From contig NZ_MIAM01000049.1 of the NCBI RefSeq assembly GCF_001830555.1, positions 1 through 48,843 of the forward strand: DNA of 48,843 bases. The letters are read 5' to 3'. The DNA is from Sphingopyxis sp. RIFCSPHIGHO2_12_FULL_65_19 (lineage in GTDB: Bacteria > Pseudomonadota > Alphaproteobacteria > Sphingomonadales > Sphingomonadaceae). Shown here one piece after another: positions 1 to 9,033 of the stretch; the stretch's first letter is position 1, and every line of letters begins with the position of its first letter. The notes beneath the pieces were generated by a model. That model saw only the letters and a program-made list of their open reading frames with translations. It did no database searches and was not told where the DNA came from. The position numbers were made by a program, and so were the translations under genes.

Positions 1-9
1 TGATCTCAT

Positions 10-1623
10 CTAGGCGAGTTGGTTACGATACGCTTCGCGTAAGGCCTTTTTGTCGATCTTTCCCGTTGCAGTGAGCGGTACTGTCGCGAACAGGATGTCG
101 TCCGGCAGCCACCAACGAACAACCTTCGTCTCCAGATGCGCGCGAATTGCGTCGGCTGTGACGGCTTGACCTTCATGCGTTTCGATCACGAGAAGGGGGC
201 GCTCTTCCCATTTTGGATGATATACGCCAACGACCGCCGCGACCCGGACGCCGGGGTACCCAACCGCCGCATTCTCGATATCAATCGAGCTGATCCATTC
301 GCCCCCGGACTTGATCACATCTTTCGCGCGGTCGGTCAGCCGGAGAAAGCCGAAGCGATCGATCGTACCGATGTCCCCGGTGTCGAACCAGCCATCGCTC
401 CCGGCACCCTCAATATCGGGGAAATAGCGATCGACGACCCACGGTCCGCGGACCTGGAGCGCACCCGCCTGCTCACCGTCCCAGGGGAGCGGCGTGCCAT
501 CGCCGTCGATAATGCGCAGTTCGATGCCAAATTGCATGCGACCCTGCTTCGTCAGCAGGAGGTCGTTCGCGAAATCCTCGCCTTCGGCCATCAGGAGCGG
601 GGAGGGCGTCGAAATCACGCCGAGCGGATTGGTTTCGGTCATGCCCCAGAGCTGCAGCACAGTGACACCATATTTGGCTCGGAATGTCTCGGCCATCGCC
701 CGGGGGACGGCTGAGCCACCAATAACGAGGCGCTTGAGATTGCCGACCCCCGTCCCCGTGGTGTCGAGATGAGCGAGGTACATGGTCCAGATCGTGGGCA
801 CACCGCCCGAAAAGGTGACGCCCTCTTCGTTGATCAGATCGGCGAGACTGGCACCGTCCATCCTGTCGCAAGGAAGCACTAGCTTGCAGCCGTTAATCGC
901 TGCCGTGAACGGAAGTCCCCATGCCGTCGCATGATACATGGACGAGCAGGGCATGATGACATCAAAAGCGCTGAACCCGAAGGCACTGCTCAGACCGGCC
1001 GCCATCCCGTGGAGAACGATTGATCGGTGGCTGTATAGGACGCCCTTGGGGTCGCCCGTCGTCCCCGAAGTGTAGCAAAGAAATGCGGCTGCCTTTTCAT
1101 CGAAGCTCGGCCAGGTGAGGGCCCCGTCCTCGCGTGCCAGCAACGCTTCATAGTTCAACGCTTCAGCAACATCTGGCGCGGTCGCTCCGCGATCCGCGAG
1201 AAGGACATAACGCTCGATACCTGGAAGGAGAGGGCGCAGCCGTGCGACGAGCTCGGCTAGATTGGGCTCGAAGAAGAGAATGCGGCTGCCTGCATGAGCG
1301 ATAGTAAAGGCGATTTGCTCGTCGCTGAGACGCGGGTTGGCAGTGTGCAATACAGCGCCCATGCCCGGCGCCGCATAGAAGAGTTCGAGGTGGCGGTGCG
1401 TGTTCCAGGCGAGCGACGAGACGCGGTCACCCGTTGCAATCCCGAGGACACCAAGAGCCTGCGCAGCCTGACGCGCACGCTGGTCGCAGCGGTGCCAGTC
1501 ATACCGCCAAACCGGCTCATCGACAGCCTTCGAGACGATCTCCCTCTCGCCGTGCGCGCGCGCGGCATATTCCAATATTCCGCTGATCAGCAGCGGCGCG
1601 TCCTGCATCAATCCCCGTAACAT
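10..1623 (-). CDS. Fatty-acyl-CoA synthetase (AMP-forming ligase)
   Basis: Activates a carboxylic acid to its CoA thioester through an acyl-adenylate. The 537-residue protein has the family's motifs in order: the phosphate loop [12 protein letters not shown], the adenine motif [16 protein letters not shown], the hinge [13 protein letters not shown] and the C-terminal catalytic lysine region [15 protein letters not shown]. This is the usual length and layout of medium/long-chain FadD/AlkK-like enzymes; the exact substrate cannot be read. The start at 1623 is chosen because GAAGGA lies a few bases upstream; an ATG 13 codons earlier has no such site. It lies downstream of and on the same strand as a serine hydrolase (214 bp gap), so it may activate an acid released by the esterases of this locus. 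Confidence 0.9.
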   Translation of the reverse strand: MLRGLMQDAPLLISGILEYAARAHGEREIVSKAVDEPVWRYDWHRCDQRARQAAQALGVLGIATGDRVSSLAWNTHRHLELFYAAPGMGAVLHTANPRLSDEQIAFTIAHAGSRILFFEPNLAELVARLRPLLPGIERYVLLADRGATAPDVAEALNYEALLAREDGALTWPSFDEKAAAFLCYTSGTTGDPKGVLYSHRSIVLHGMAAGLSSAFGFSAFDVIMPCSSMYHATAWGLPFTAAINGCKLVLPCDRMDGASLADLINEEGVTFSGGVPTIWTMYLAHLDTTGTGVGNLKRLVIGGSAVPRAMAETFRAKYGVTVLQLWGMTETNPLGVISTPSPLLMAEGEDFANDLLLTKQGRMQFGIELRIIDGDGTPLPWDGEQAGALQVRGPWVVDRYFPDIEGAGSDGWFDTGDIGTIDRFGFLRLTDRAKDVIKSGGEWISSIDIENAAVGYPGVRVAAVVGVYHPKWEERPLLVIETHEGQAVTADAIRAHLETKVVRWWLPDDILFATVPLTATGKIDKKALREAYRNQLA

Positions 1624-1837
1624 GCTGCATCCTTCTTCGCCCCACTGCGGCGTCGCGTGCAAGATTCCGCCCCTCGGGTATGATTGCCGCGCGGGCTGTC
1701 AATGACCGTCATCATTTTGGTCCAGCGGCAAACTCCACGTGCCGCGTTTCCATTCGGCCAGCAATTCTCAATGATCATATTGCGGCGGCACGGCCTAGGT
1801 TCGATCGGCCCCGACATGTTTTCGGCCGCGTTTCAAA

Positions 1838-2851
1838 TTATTCACTCGCTGGTTTCAGCAACAGCGACAGGAACCGCCAATCGGACCAATCACCTTTTTT
1901 CCCCGCCGCTAAGGCGGCAATGTCGAGTTTCGCCTGCCTCACGATCGTAAGCCGAAGCGACGGAATGATATAGAGGCGTTGATCGCCCGCGCCGGCGGCG
2001 ACGACCATATCCGCCGGTAGTTCGGCGGCATGACTGGTGATATCGGTGGACCGAGTAACAATATCGACAGCCGGCGTGCTACGGGGTAGCCACCAAGTGA
2101 GACCGTAGGCAGGATTGACCTGGCTACCCTGGAACATCTCGCCGAATGTCGCTTCGTCGACAAGTGGCCTGCCTTCGAGCTTTCCGCCCCCGCGGACGAA
2201 CTCGCCGATCTTCGCCCACTCGGATGCGGCCAGCACTAGGCCCTGCGGCATGAGCGGTGCGCCATCGGGGCCGCTGCGCCAATCGCCGACCGTTACGCCT
2301 AGCGGCATTAGAATGCGACGCTCGATATAATGGCGAGGGTTGCCGTCCTCGCCTTTGGCGACGAGCTTTCGGCGCATGATTTCGCCGACGACTTGCATCG
2401 GAGCAGGGCCATACTGGAATTTCCCGCCCGGTGCCGCCGCGAGCGGTGCCTTGACCGAGTCCAAATACCCTTGGGGTCTCCCGACGGTTGAGGCCTGACC
2501 ACCTGTCATCGACAGCAGTTGGCGAAGCGTGATCTGTTCCTTTTCGGCGTCGCCCTTCCACTCAGCGAGCGTCTCTGATGCCCGCTCGTCGAGCGTCAAA
2601 AGCCCGTCCTGTACGGCCGCCGCCGCCATCAGCCCGACAAGACTCTTGGTGCCCGACCAGAGTTCCTGCGGTGTCGCAATATCTGCAGAACGGCATCGAA
2701 CCTCGCCATCCTCAAGGATCAGCAGCGCCACGCCAGAGTTTGCCTCGGAATAGGCGATCGCCGCGGCACAGCCGGGAAGAGGAGCGGGTTCGCCTGCCGT
2801 GGCCGGCTGTGCCGCAACGGCTGCTGCGAAAAAGAGGATGGTGCGCTTCAA
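1838..2851 (-). CDS. Exported serine hydrolase, beta-lactamase/class C-like fold
   Basis: 337 residues starting at a TTG codon preceded by GGGAG. An N-terminal signal peptide (about residues 1-19) ends in AATAG-like small residues, so the enzyme acts outside the cytoplasm. SGTK (S66, K69) is the SxxK nucleophile/base of the penicillin-binding-protein/class C beta-lactamase superfamily; a Tyr-Gly-Pro at Y147 stands where YxN normally sits. That pattern suits an esterase or D-aminopeptidase-type hydrolase better than a true beta-lactamase. It is divergent from the GntR regulator, and a palindromic operator lies 39 bp upstream of its start. The protein from 9034 shares the SxxK and YGP features, suggesting paralogues. 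Confidence 0.8.
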   Translation of the reverse strand: MKRTILFFAAAVAAQPATAGEPAPLPGCAAAIAYSEANSGVALLILEDGEVRCRSADIATPQELWSGTKSLVGLMAAAAVQDGLLTLDERASETLAEWKGDAEKEQITLRQLLSMTGGQASTVGRPQGYLDSVKAPLAAAPGGKFQYGPAPMQVVGEIMRRKLVAKGEDGNPRHYIERRILMPLGVTVGDWRSGPDGAPLMPQGLVLAASEWAKIGEFVRGGGKLEGRPLVDEATFGEMFQGSQVNPAYGLTWWLPRSTPAVDIVTRSTDITSHAAELPADMVVAAGAGDQRLYIIPSLRLTIVRQAKLDIAALAAGKKGDWSDWRFLSLLLKPASE

Positions 2852-2875
2852 GTTCCGACTCCCATTTTCTGGTGC

Positions 2876-2904
2876 TTGTCATTCTCGATATTATCGATAA
2901 TAAT
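2876..2904 (+). promoter_or_regulatory. Putative sigma70-type promoter of the GntR gene
   Basis: TTGTCA at 2876-2881 and AATAAT at 2899-2904 are separated by 17 bases. The palindromic operator lies between them and overlaps the -10, so a bound repressor would block RNA polymerase. This arrangement suggests autoregulation; it is read from sequence only. Confidence 0.4.
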
Positions 2905-2905
2905 T
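2889..2905. promoter_or_regulatory. Palindromic operator copy 1 (GntR regulon)
   Basis: A perfect 14-bp palindrome TATTATCGATAATA (2889-2902) lies in the divergent region between the serine hydrolase (start 2851) and the GntR regulator (start 2985). The 16 bases ATTATCGATAATAATT (2890-2905) recur exactly at 5092-5107 upstream of the TonB receptor. FadR/VanR-type GntR proteins bind short palindromes of this kind, so it is the likely operator of the neighbouring regulator. Confidence 0.6.
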
Positions 2906-2984
2906 TCATTCGCAATCATCGATTGCTCGCGTGCACTGTCCGATTAGGATGGTGCCGGTAGCAGGGAAAGCCGAACGGAGAGAA

Positions 2985-3725
2985 ATGGGCGCGACGAAGA
3001 CCGAAGACGACAGTGCACCGACTCAAGACCGCGTCATTGCGCGTCTCTTGACTGACGACATCGTCGAATGGCGCATCCAGCCGGGATCGTGGCTGCGCGA
3101 GCGCGAAATCGCCGCGCGCTTCGGGGTGAGCCATGCGCCCGTGCGCGAAGCATTCCGTCATCTTGCGCGGATCGGTCTCGTGAAGGTGGTCCCGTGGCGC
3201 GGAACCTATGTGATCGATATCGACGAGCATGCCGCGAACGAGGTCTATGAGCTGTGGAAATCCCTGTTCGGTGTAGTTTGCCGCCTGGCTGCGGTCGAGA
3301 TGACGGATCGCGACGGGCGCGAACTGATGCACCGTCTGGTCGAATATAAGGATGTCACCCAGCGCACCGAAAATACGTTCGAGCATATCAAAGTCTCGAA
3401 CCGCATCGGCCGCTTCATCGCCAAGCGGAGCAATGCGCCGCTCGCGCTGGAGCTCCTCGACCGGGTCGCGCTGCTCGCGCGCTGGCAGCACAATGTCTAT
3501 ACCGACAGCTATATCGAGACGCATGGCAATGACGCCGCGAAGCGATCGGCCATCCTCTACGACGCGCTTTGCCGCCATATCGTCACGCGCGATGGCGATG
3601 CCGCCGATGCGGTGGCGCGCGATCTGATCGGCGTTACTCAGAATAGTTTCGGGCGCGCACTCGAGGAATATAAGGCCCGGCACGCAAAGACTAAGCCCAG
3701 CCGCCGCCGCGCAAAAGTGACATGA
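2985..3725 (+). CDS. GntR family transcriptional regulator (FadR/FCD type)
   Basis: 246-residue DNA-binding regulator. A winged helix-turn-helix occupies about residues 10-75, with the signature LREREIAARFGVSHAPVREA followed by a helical ligand-binding domain of FCD size (about 80-230). The usual D..FH metal-site segment of FCD domains is not obvious; VSNRIGRFIAKRSNAP takes its place. The start at 2985 follows GGAGAGAA; an in-frame ATG at 2931 has no such site. Its stop overlaps the next start (ATGA), so it is cotranscribed with the M28-like gene. It probably controls the divergent hydrolase, itself and the TonB receptor through the shared palindrome. Ligand unknown. Confidence 0.85.
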   Translation: MGATKTEDDSAPTQDRVIARLLTDDIVEWRIQPGSWLREREIAARFGVSHAPVREAFRHLARIGLVKVVPWRGTYVIDIDEHAANEVYELWKSLFGVVCRLAAVEMTDRDGRELMHRLVEYKDVTQRTENTFEHIKVSNRIGRFIAKRSNAPLALELLDRVALLARWQHNVYTDSYIETHGNDAAKRSAILYDALCRHIVTRDGDAADAVARDLIGVTQNSFGRALEEYKARHAKTKPSRRRAKVT

Positions 3726-5026
3726 GCCGCCTCCCGACCGACCGCCGCACGTTGCTTAAGGCGGGCCTCGCGGCGCCGATCGCATTGCAGGTTAACTCCG
3801 CTGCCGCTGTATCTCGGGATTTGACCATGTTCGGCTCCGAACGCCTCTTCACCGACGTCCAAAGCTATACCGAGGCCGGCAACAAGCAGTCGGGCGGCGA
3901 GGGCGATCGTTGGACCGCCGACTGGACAGCGAAGCGGCTGTCCAGTGCCGGATTCGAAGTCGAACGCCAGACGTTTGACGTGCCTTGGTTCGAGGCCTCG
4001 CGCTGCGACCTCAGGCTCGGCGACATCACGATACCGCTCGTCGCACAACCGCTCGCCATCGAAACCGGCGAGGCTGGACTCGCTGCGCCGCTGCGCCTCG
4101 CAGAAATTCCTGAACGCCTCGACGGCGCGATCGCCGTAGTGCGCCTGCCTTTCCGCCGCTGGTCGAGCCTCGTAGATCGTGCAGCGCGCGAGCCGCTCGC
4201 CGATGCGCTTGCGCGCGGTGCGAGCGGGGTCATTCTCATTACGACCGGGCCGACGGGCGAGGCCTTGCTCCTCAATGTCCCGGCCGGTCATCCCGTATCG
4301 GAAAAGCCACTTGCCTTGCTCGCGCCGCGACTCGCCGCCCCGGTGATTGAAGCCGCGCGCCACGGTGCCGCGGCGAAATTAGCGCTGCGCGGGCGCGGTG
4401 GGGCTCGGGCAGCTCAGAATATAATCGGGCGACTCGTTCGCTCCGGCCGCCCTTGGCTCGTCGTCTCGACGCCGCGTTCAGGCTGGACCGATTGCGCCGG
4501 CGAGCGGGGGCCGGGCATCGCGATGTGGCTCGCGCTCGCCGACTGGATGCCCCGAGCGTTTCCCCAGCACAGCCTGCTCTTTCTGTGCAACAGCGGGCAT
4601 GAATATGAGAATCTCGGTGCGAGCCATATCGCCGACAAGTTTGGTCCAGCCCCCAGCGAGACGGCTTTCTGGTTGCATCTCGGCGCCAATGCCGCAGCAC
4701 GTGACTATCAGGAAATGCCGGGGCGCTTGCTGCCGCTGCCGAGTGCCGATCCCTATCGTTTTCTCATGACATCGCCCGAATTCGTTGCGCGTGCGCGCGA
4801 GATATTCAAAGGCCAGCCAGGGTTGGAAATGGCCTATCCTTCGGCGGAAGGCACAGCGGGCGAACTCTCGGAAGTGATAAAGGCCGGCTACACACGTCAT
4901 GCTGGCATCTTTGGCGCACACCGTCATCACCACGCTGTGACCGACGATTTATCTACCGTCACACCTGACCCGCTTGCCGCTACGGCGCGGGGCGTCCGCG
5001 ACCTGCTGAGCGCCGTCGTCTCCTAA
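3722..5026 (+). CDS. Tat-exported M28 peptidase-like protein, metal site apparently degenerate
   Basis: 434 residues. The N-terminus carries a twin-arginine-like signal (DRRTLLKAG, then a hydrophobic stretch ending near AAA at about residue 28), so it is probably exported folded. The overall pattern resembles M28 zinc exopeptidases: a PA-like middle region, a Rossmann-like strand at about 245-275, NSGHEYENLGA at about 290-300 resembling the GEExGLxGS segment, and a late His-rich HRHHHAVTDDLS near 398-409. However, the first zinc-ligand motif (HxD) reads STPRSGWTD, so at least one metal ligand looks lost. Function may be binding or non-metal hydrolysis. Translationally coupled (ATGA) to the GntR gene; the TonB receptor follows 107 bp later. 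Confidence 0.6.
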   Translation: MSRLPTDRRTLLKAGLAAPIALQVNSAAAVSRDLTMFGSERLFTDVQSYTEAGNKQSGGEGDRWTADWTAKRLSSAGFEVERQTFDVPWFEASRCDLRLGDITIPLVAQPLAIETGEAGLAAPLRLAEIPERLDGAIAVVRLPFRRWSSLVDRAAREPLADALARGASGVILITTGPTGEALLLNVPAGHPVSEKPLALLAPRLAAPVIEAARHGAAAKLALRGRGGARAAQNIIGRLVRSGRPWLVVSTPRSGWTDCAGERGPGIAMWLALADWMPRAFPQHSLLFLCNSGHEYENLGASHIADKFGPAPSETAFWLHLGANAAARDYQEMPGRLLPLPSADPYRFLMTSPEFVARAREIFKGQPGLEMAYPSAEGTAGELSEVIKAGYTRHAGIFGAHRHHHAVTDDLSTVTPDPLAATARGVRDLLSAVVS

Positions 5027-5064
5027 ACCCGTGACCCACCTGCAATGACATTGCGCTTTCCGGC

Positions 5065-5093
5065 TTGACTCGCTCGCGTTTTCTGCACAAAAT
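5065..5093 (+). promoter_or_regulatory. Putative promoter of the TonB receptor gene
   Basis: TTGACT (5065-5070) and the weaker CAAAAT (5088-5093) are spaced by 17 bases. The -10 element abuts the palindromic operator at 5092, as expected for repressor control. Confidence 0.4.
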
Positions 5094-5107
5094 TATCGAT
5101 AATAATT
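5092..5107. promoter_or_regulatory. Palindromic operator copy 2 (GntR regulon)
   Basis: ATTATCGATAATAATT, identical over 16 bases to 2890-2905; its core ATTATCGATAAT is a perfect 12-bp palindrome. It lies 26 bp upstream of the receptor's ATG and overlaps the predicted promoter. Confidence 0.6.
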
Positions 5108-5133
5108 GCGATAACAAAATGGGGAGAGTGACC

Positions 5134-7371
5134 ATGGGACGCAGGGCGAACCTTCTTTTCTGCACGGCCGCAATTTGGGTAGCCGTCGCTCCGCCTGCTT
5201 TCGCGCAAGACAGACCGCCCGAAGCTCTTCCGGACGCGGCGGAAGCGAACGATGACGGCGCGATCGTCGTGACGGCGCGGCGCCGCGAGGAGCGGCTCGC
5301 CGACGTTCCTACAGCCGCTTCTGTCATCGATATCACCTCACTCACCGATCGCGGCGGCGCAAGCGGCAGCGGCGAATTGCTAGCAGACCAGCCGAGCGTC
5401 AGGTTCAACAATCTCAGCTCATCGATCACTTCCGAGATTTCGATCCGCGCCTCGTCGACCGCGCGCGCGACCAATGGCGATCCCAGCGTCGGCCTGTATC
5501 GCAACGGTGCCTATATCGCCGGTGGTCCCGTGGGCGGGCGAAACTTCACCCGCCTCGATCTCCTCGATATCGGCCGGGTCGAGGTGCTGCGGGGGACACA
5601 GGGCGCACTCTATGGCCGCAACGCGGTCGGCGGCGCGATCAATATCATTTCGGCCGAGCCCGAATTCGATCTCTCAGGCTGGGCGAGTGCGCGCTACGGC
5701 TTCGAGAATAACAGCTTCCAGACGCAAGGCGCGATCAATGTTCCGCTTGCCGAAGGTCTTGCGATCCGTCTCAGCGGCGATCTCGTCGAGCAGGACAAGG
5801 GCTTCTTCTACAATCCGGACAACGACGTCTATTTCGACCAACAGAAGGGTCATGGTCTGCGCGGCCAGATCCGTCTCAAACGCGGACCCGTCGACGCGAT
5901 CATCATGGCCGAGACCCAGCGGCTGATGACCCCGGCGGTTCATTATCAGATTTCCATCCCCGCCGGCACGCCAGGCTTCCCGGGGGGATATACCCAGGAT
6001 CGCTTCCGCTATCCCTGGAACACGGCGCCCCGTGCCAGCCAGGATGTCGATGGACTGCAGGCGATTATCCGCGTGGACTTGGGCGGCGCCGACCTCACCT
6101 CGACAACATCCTTTCGCAAGCGCCACTCGGAATATGACCTTGACAATGACGCGGTGAGCCCGGCCGAACTTGCGCGCGCGCGCGCTGCAGGTCAGATCGG
6201 GGCGCTAACCCCGCTCGACCCGAGCGGCGCCTCCTATGTCGTCGACACCACCGACAATTTCTCGCAGGACATCCATGTGACGGGCGCGAGCGACCGTCTG
6301 ACCTGGCTCGTGGGCGCCGAGATGCTGCTGCTCGACAGCGATTTCTCCGTGACGACGACGCGCACGCCGACGCTTGCCAATCCTTCTCCGGGCAACATCG
6401 CCCCCGCCCGGCTCCATTTCGAAAGCTATGCGGCTTATGGTTCGCTCGGTTTCGATATCACCGACAGCCTCAACTTGACCGGCGAGCTCCGCTATACACG
6501 CGACAGCCGGAGCATCAGCGCGCGGCTCTATGATCTCGCGACAGGCCTGCCAACAGGCGGGTCATCGCGGATTATCGACGACAACATCAGCGCCGACAAT
6601 CTCTCCTACAATGCGACGCTTTCGTACAAACTTACTCCAAATATTCTCGCCTATGGCAAGGTCGGCAGCAGCTACCGCGCCGGCGGTTTCAACACGCGCC
6701 TGTCCGATCCCCGCGCTCCGAGCCCGGTACAGGTACTGTTCGGCAACGAAAGCAGCACCTCCTATGAGGTCGGCATCAAGGGCAGCCCGGTGCGGCGCGG
6801 CTATTTCGCAATCGCGGGATATTATACCGAGCTCAAGGATCTGATCGCGCAGGTCGACGATGGATGCGCGCTGACAAACGCGGCCTGCCCGGTCGCCGCG
6901 GTCGCCTATCTCACTAATGCCGGTAATGCGAAGAGCTGGGGTATCGAGGCAGAATATAGCCACGGATTCGACCTTGGAGAAGGCGACGGCCGCCTCGCGC
7001 TCAGCGGCTCGCGGCAGGGCGGCAAGGTCAAGACGGGCCGATACGACGGTCTCGATCTCGCGCAGGTTCCCGACTGGCTCGCCTCGGCGAACCTCAATCT
7101 TCGCTATCCGGTCACCGGCGACGTTGCCTTGACGAGCAATGTGCTTGTCAGCGGACAATGGGGTGGCAAGCAGGAGCTGACCGCAACGTCGGTCGACCTC
7201 GACAATTATGTCCTCGTCAATCTTCGCATCGGCGTCGACTTCGGAAAGGTCAATGTGAGCGCCTTCGCGAACAACCTCTTCGACAAGCTCTACTATGTTG
7301 CCCAGGCGCCGACGATCAACCGTTACAGCCAACCCCGGGTGATAGGCGTCGAGGGCCGCATTTCTTTCTAG
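5134..7371 (+). CDS. TonB-dependent outer membrane receptor
   Basis: 745-residue ligand-gated outer membrane transporter powered by TonB-ExbBD. Signal peptide at residues 1-24 ends AFA/QD. A TonB-box-like IVVTARRREER follows at about 43-53, then the plug domain (VEVLRGTQGALYGRNAVGGAINI is typical of its end) and a beta barrel with the C-terminal aromatic ending GRISF. Start at 5134 is supported by GGGGAGAG just upstream; an in-frame TTG at 5065 is instead the probable -35 hexamer. The plug motif set matches sphingomonad receptors often annotated as siderophore-type but commonly used for organic substrates. Neighbouring esterases and the shared operator suggest it imports the substrate they act on. 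Confidence 0.92.
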   Translation: MGRRANLLFCTAAIWVAVAPPAFAQDRPPEALPDAAEANDDGAIVVTARRREERLADVPTAASVIDITSLTDRGGASGSGELLADQPSVRFNNLSSSITSEISIRASSTARATNGDPSVGLYRNGAYIAGGPVGGRNFTRLDLLDIGRVEVLRGTQGALYGRNAVGGAINIISAEPEFDLSGWASARYGFENNSFQTQGAINVPLAEGLAIRLSGDLVEQDKGFFYNPDNDVYFDQQKGHGLRGQIRLKRGPVDAIIMAETQRLMTPAVHYQISIPAGTPGFPGGYTQDRFRYPWNTAPRASQDVDGLQAIIRVDLGGADLTSTTSFRKRHSEYDLDNDAVSPAELARARAAGQIGALTPLDPSGASYVVDTTDNFSQDIHVTGASDRLTWLVGAEMLLLDSDFSVTTTRTPTLANPSPGNIAPARLHFESYAAYGSLGFDITDSLNLTGELRYTRDSRSISARLYDLATGLPTGGSSRIIDDNISADNLSYNATLSYKLTPNILAYGKVGSSYRAGGFNTRLSDPRAPSPVQVLFGNESSTSYEVGIKGSPVRRGYFAIAGYYTELKDLIAQVDDGCALTNAACPVAAVAYLTNAGNAKSWGIEAEYSHGFDLGEGDGRLALSGSRQGGKVKTGRYDGLDLAQVPDWLASANLNLRYPVTGDVALTSNVLVSGQWGGKQELTATSVDLDNYVLVNLRIGVDFGKVNVSAFANNLFDKLYYVAQAPTINRYSQPRVIGVEGRISF

Positions 7372-7426
7372 GGGATATGCTTGCCCGCGGCCTGCGGCCG
7401 CCAGCCGAGACGAAAGGGACGGCGAA

Positions 7427-8974
7427 ATGCGGCAATGGGTCATGGCAGCATGTGCTGGAGCCGCGACGCTGCTCGCTTCAGCATCCGCCGCGGCGGCGGT
7501 TGCCCCTCCGCAAGCGACGCTGGCGCAGGGGCGACTAACGGGCGCTGCAGAGGCAGGAGTCGAGCGTTTTTTCGATATTCCCTTCGCTGCGCCTCCCGTA
7601 GGCGCGCTCCGCTGGCGCGCGCCGCAGGCTCCGCCGCGCTGGGCGGGTATTCGCAATGCCGCGAAGTTCGGACCCGCTTGCCCGCAGATGGTGCGGCCTG
7701 CGCTCGTCGCCGGTGGAGTAGCGGATGATCAATCCGAAGACTGCCTACAGCTCAATATCTGGCGCCCGGCCGGCGCGCGGAAACTTCCCGTCATGGTCTG
7801 GATCCATGGCGGTGCGCATGTCATCGGGTCGGGTACGTTCCCGGCTTTCGACGGTACAGCCTTCGCAAGGCAAGGGGTCATTCTTGTCACGATCAACTAC
7901 CGGCTCGGCGCACTCGGCTATTTTGCCCACCCGGCTCTGAGCGCAGCCAAGCCGCGTCGCGAGGCGCTCGCCAATTATGGCCTCATGGACCAGATGGCCG
8001 CCCTTCGCTGGGTCCAGAAAAATATCGCAGCCTTTGGTGGCGATCCGGGGAAGGTCACTTTGTTCGGCGAGTCCGCGGGGGCAATCGGCGTGACGACGAT
8101 CCTCGCCCACTCCGAAGCCAAGGGCCTGTTCGCGCGCGCCATCGTACAGTCGGGCGTCGGCCTACTCGACCCGCGCCCGCTTATCGAGCAGGAAGCGCTA
8201 GGCACGGCATTGGCGGCTCGCGCCGGCGCGCCGCCTTCGGCGACGATCGACGCGCTCCGGGCGCTTTCGGCCGACGCGCTCGTCGCGGCCGGCGATGTCC
8301 GGACGCCGGGCGCGATGGTCGGCCCCATTCTCGACGGCGAGCTGGTGCGCGAAGCGCCATGGCGCGTTTTTGCGCGCAGTGAGCCGATCGACGTGCCGCT
8401 CCTCGTCGGCGCTAACAGCAACGAAGCCAGCGTAATCCTCGCCATGGGCGTGCCGCCGGCGGCCGCGCTCACCTATCTCGGGCCCGACCAGGCGGCGGGC
8501 CGCGCCGCCTATGGCACCGGGCTCGCCGATGACGAACTGGCCCGCCAAATACTGGGCGACGCCTGGTTCGTCGCACCGTCGCGATGGCTCGCGGCGCGGA
8601 CGTCCGCCGGCGCGCCGTCCTACCTCTATCATTTCGACTATGTTGCAGCAGCGCGCCGCGATCGGGCGAAGGGCGCCGGGCATGGCTCCGAAATTCCCTA
8701 TATTTTCGGGACGCTGGGCTATTTCGCTTCGCTCGCCGGCCCCGTCGACGACGAGGATCGCCGCTTCGGCGAAGGCGTGTCCGCCTGCTGGGTCGCTTTC
8801 GCGAAGAATGGCGTACCCGACTGCGCGCTGGTGCCTGACTGGCCCCGGTACCAGCCGACTGACGACCGTCTCGCACATCTCGCGCCCCGGTCAGCCGTCG
8901 TCGCCGGTTTTCGCAAGGCGCAACTCGACCACCTGCTGAAAATCCATTTCGCGGCAGGCCAACCCAGGCCTTAG
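7427..8974 (+). CDS. Type-B carboxylesterase, exported
   Basis: 515-residue alpha/beta hydrolase of the carboxylesterase/para-nitrobenzyl esterase family. A signal peptide (about residues 1-24, ending ASAAAA) precedes the catalytic domain. Family signatures are present: early IPFAAPPVGALRWRAP, EDCLQLNIW, the oxyanion segment WIHGGAHVIGSG, the nucleophile FGESAGA (S216), the acid in NSNEAS (E333) and the histidine in GHGSEIPY (H419), so the Ser-Glu-His triad is complete. It probably hydrolyses esters in the periplasm. It begins 55 bp after the TonB receptor and is likely cotranscribed with it and with the serine hydrolase downstream. Confidence 0.9.
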   Translation: MRQWVMAACAGAATLLASASAAAAVAPPQATLAQGRLTGAAEAGVERFFDIPFAAPPVGALRWRAPQAPPRWAGIRNAAKFGPACPQMVRPALVAGGVADDQSEDCLQLNIWRPAGARKLPVMVWIHGGAHVIGSGTFPAFDGTAFARQGVILVTINYRLGALGYFAHPALSAAKPRREALANYGLMDQMAALRWVQKNIAAFGGDPGKVTLFGESAGAIGVTTILAHSEAKGLFARAIVQSGVGLLDPRPLIEQEALGTALAARAGAPPSATIDALRALSADALVAAGDVRTPGAMVGPILDGELVREAPWRVFARSEPIDVPLLVGANSNEASVILAMGVPPAAALTYLGPDQAAGRAAYGTGLADDELARQILGDAWFVAPSRWLAARTSAGAPSYLYHFDYVAAARRDRAKGAGHGSEIPYIFGTLGYFASLAGPVDDEDRRFGEGVSACWVAFAKNGVPDCALVPDWPRYQPTDDRLAHLAPRSAVVAGFRKAQLDHLLKIHFAAGQPRP

Positions 8975-9033
8975 CCCGCTCGGCCAAACAGGCCCACCGT
9001 TTCGAAACGTGCAACGAAGCTGGGAGAGATAAA

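Noticed and set aside
1624..1837. Short plus-strand reading frames between the CoA ligase and the serine hydrolase
   Set aside because: No ribosome binding site, no family resemblance, and they overlap each other.
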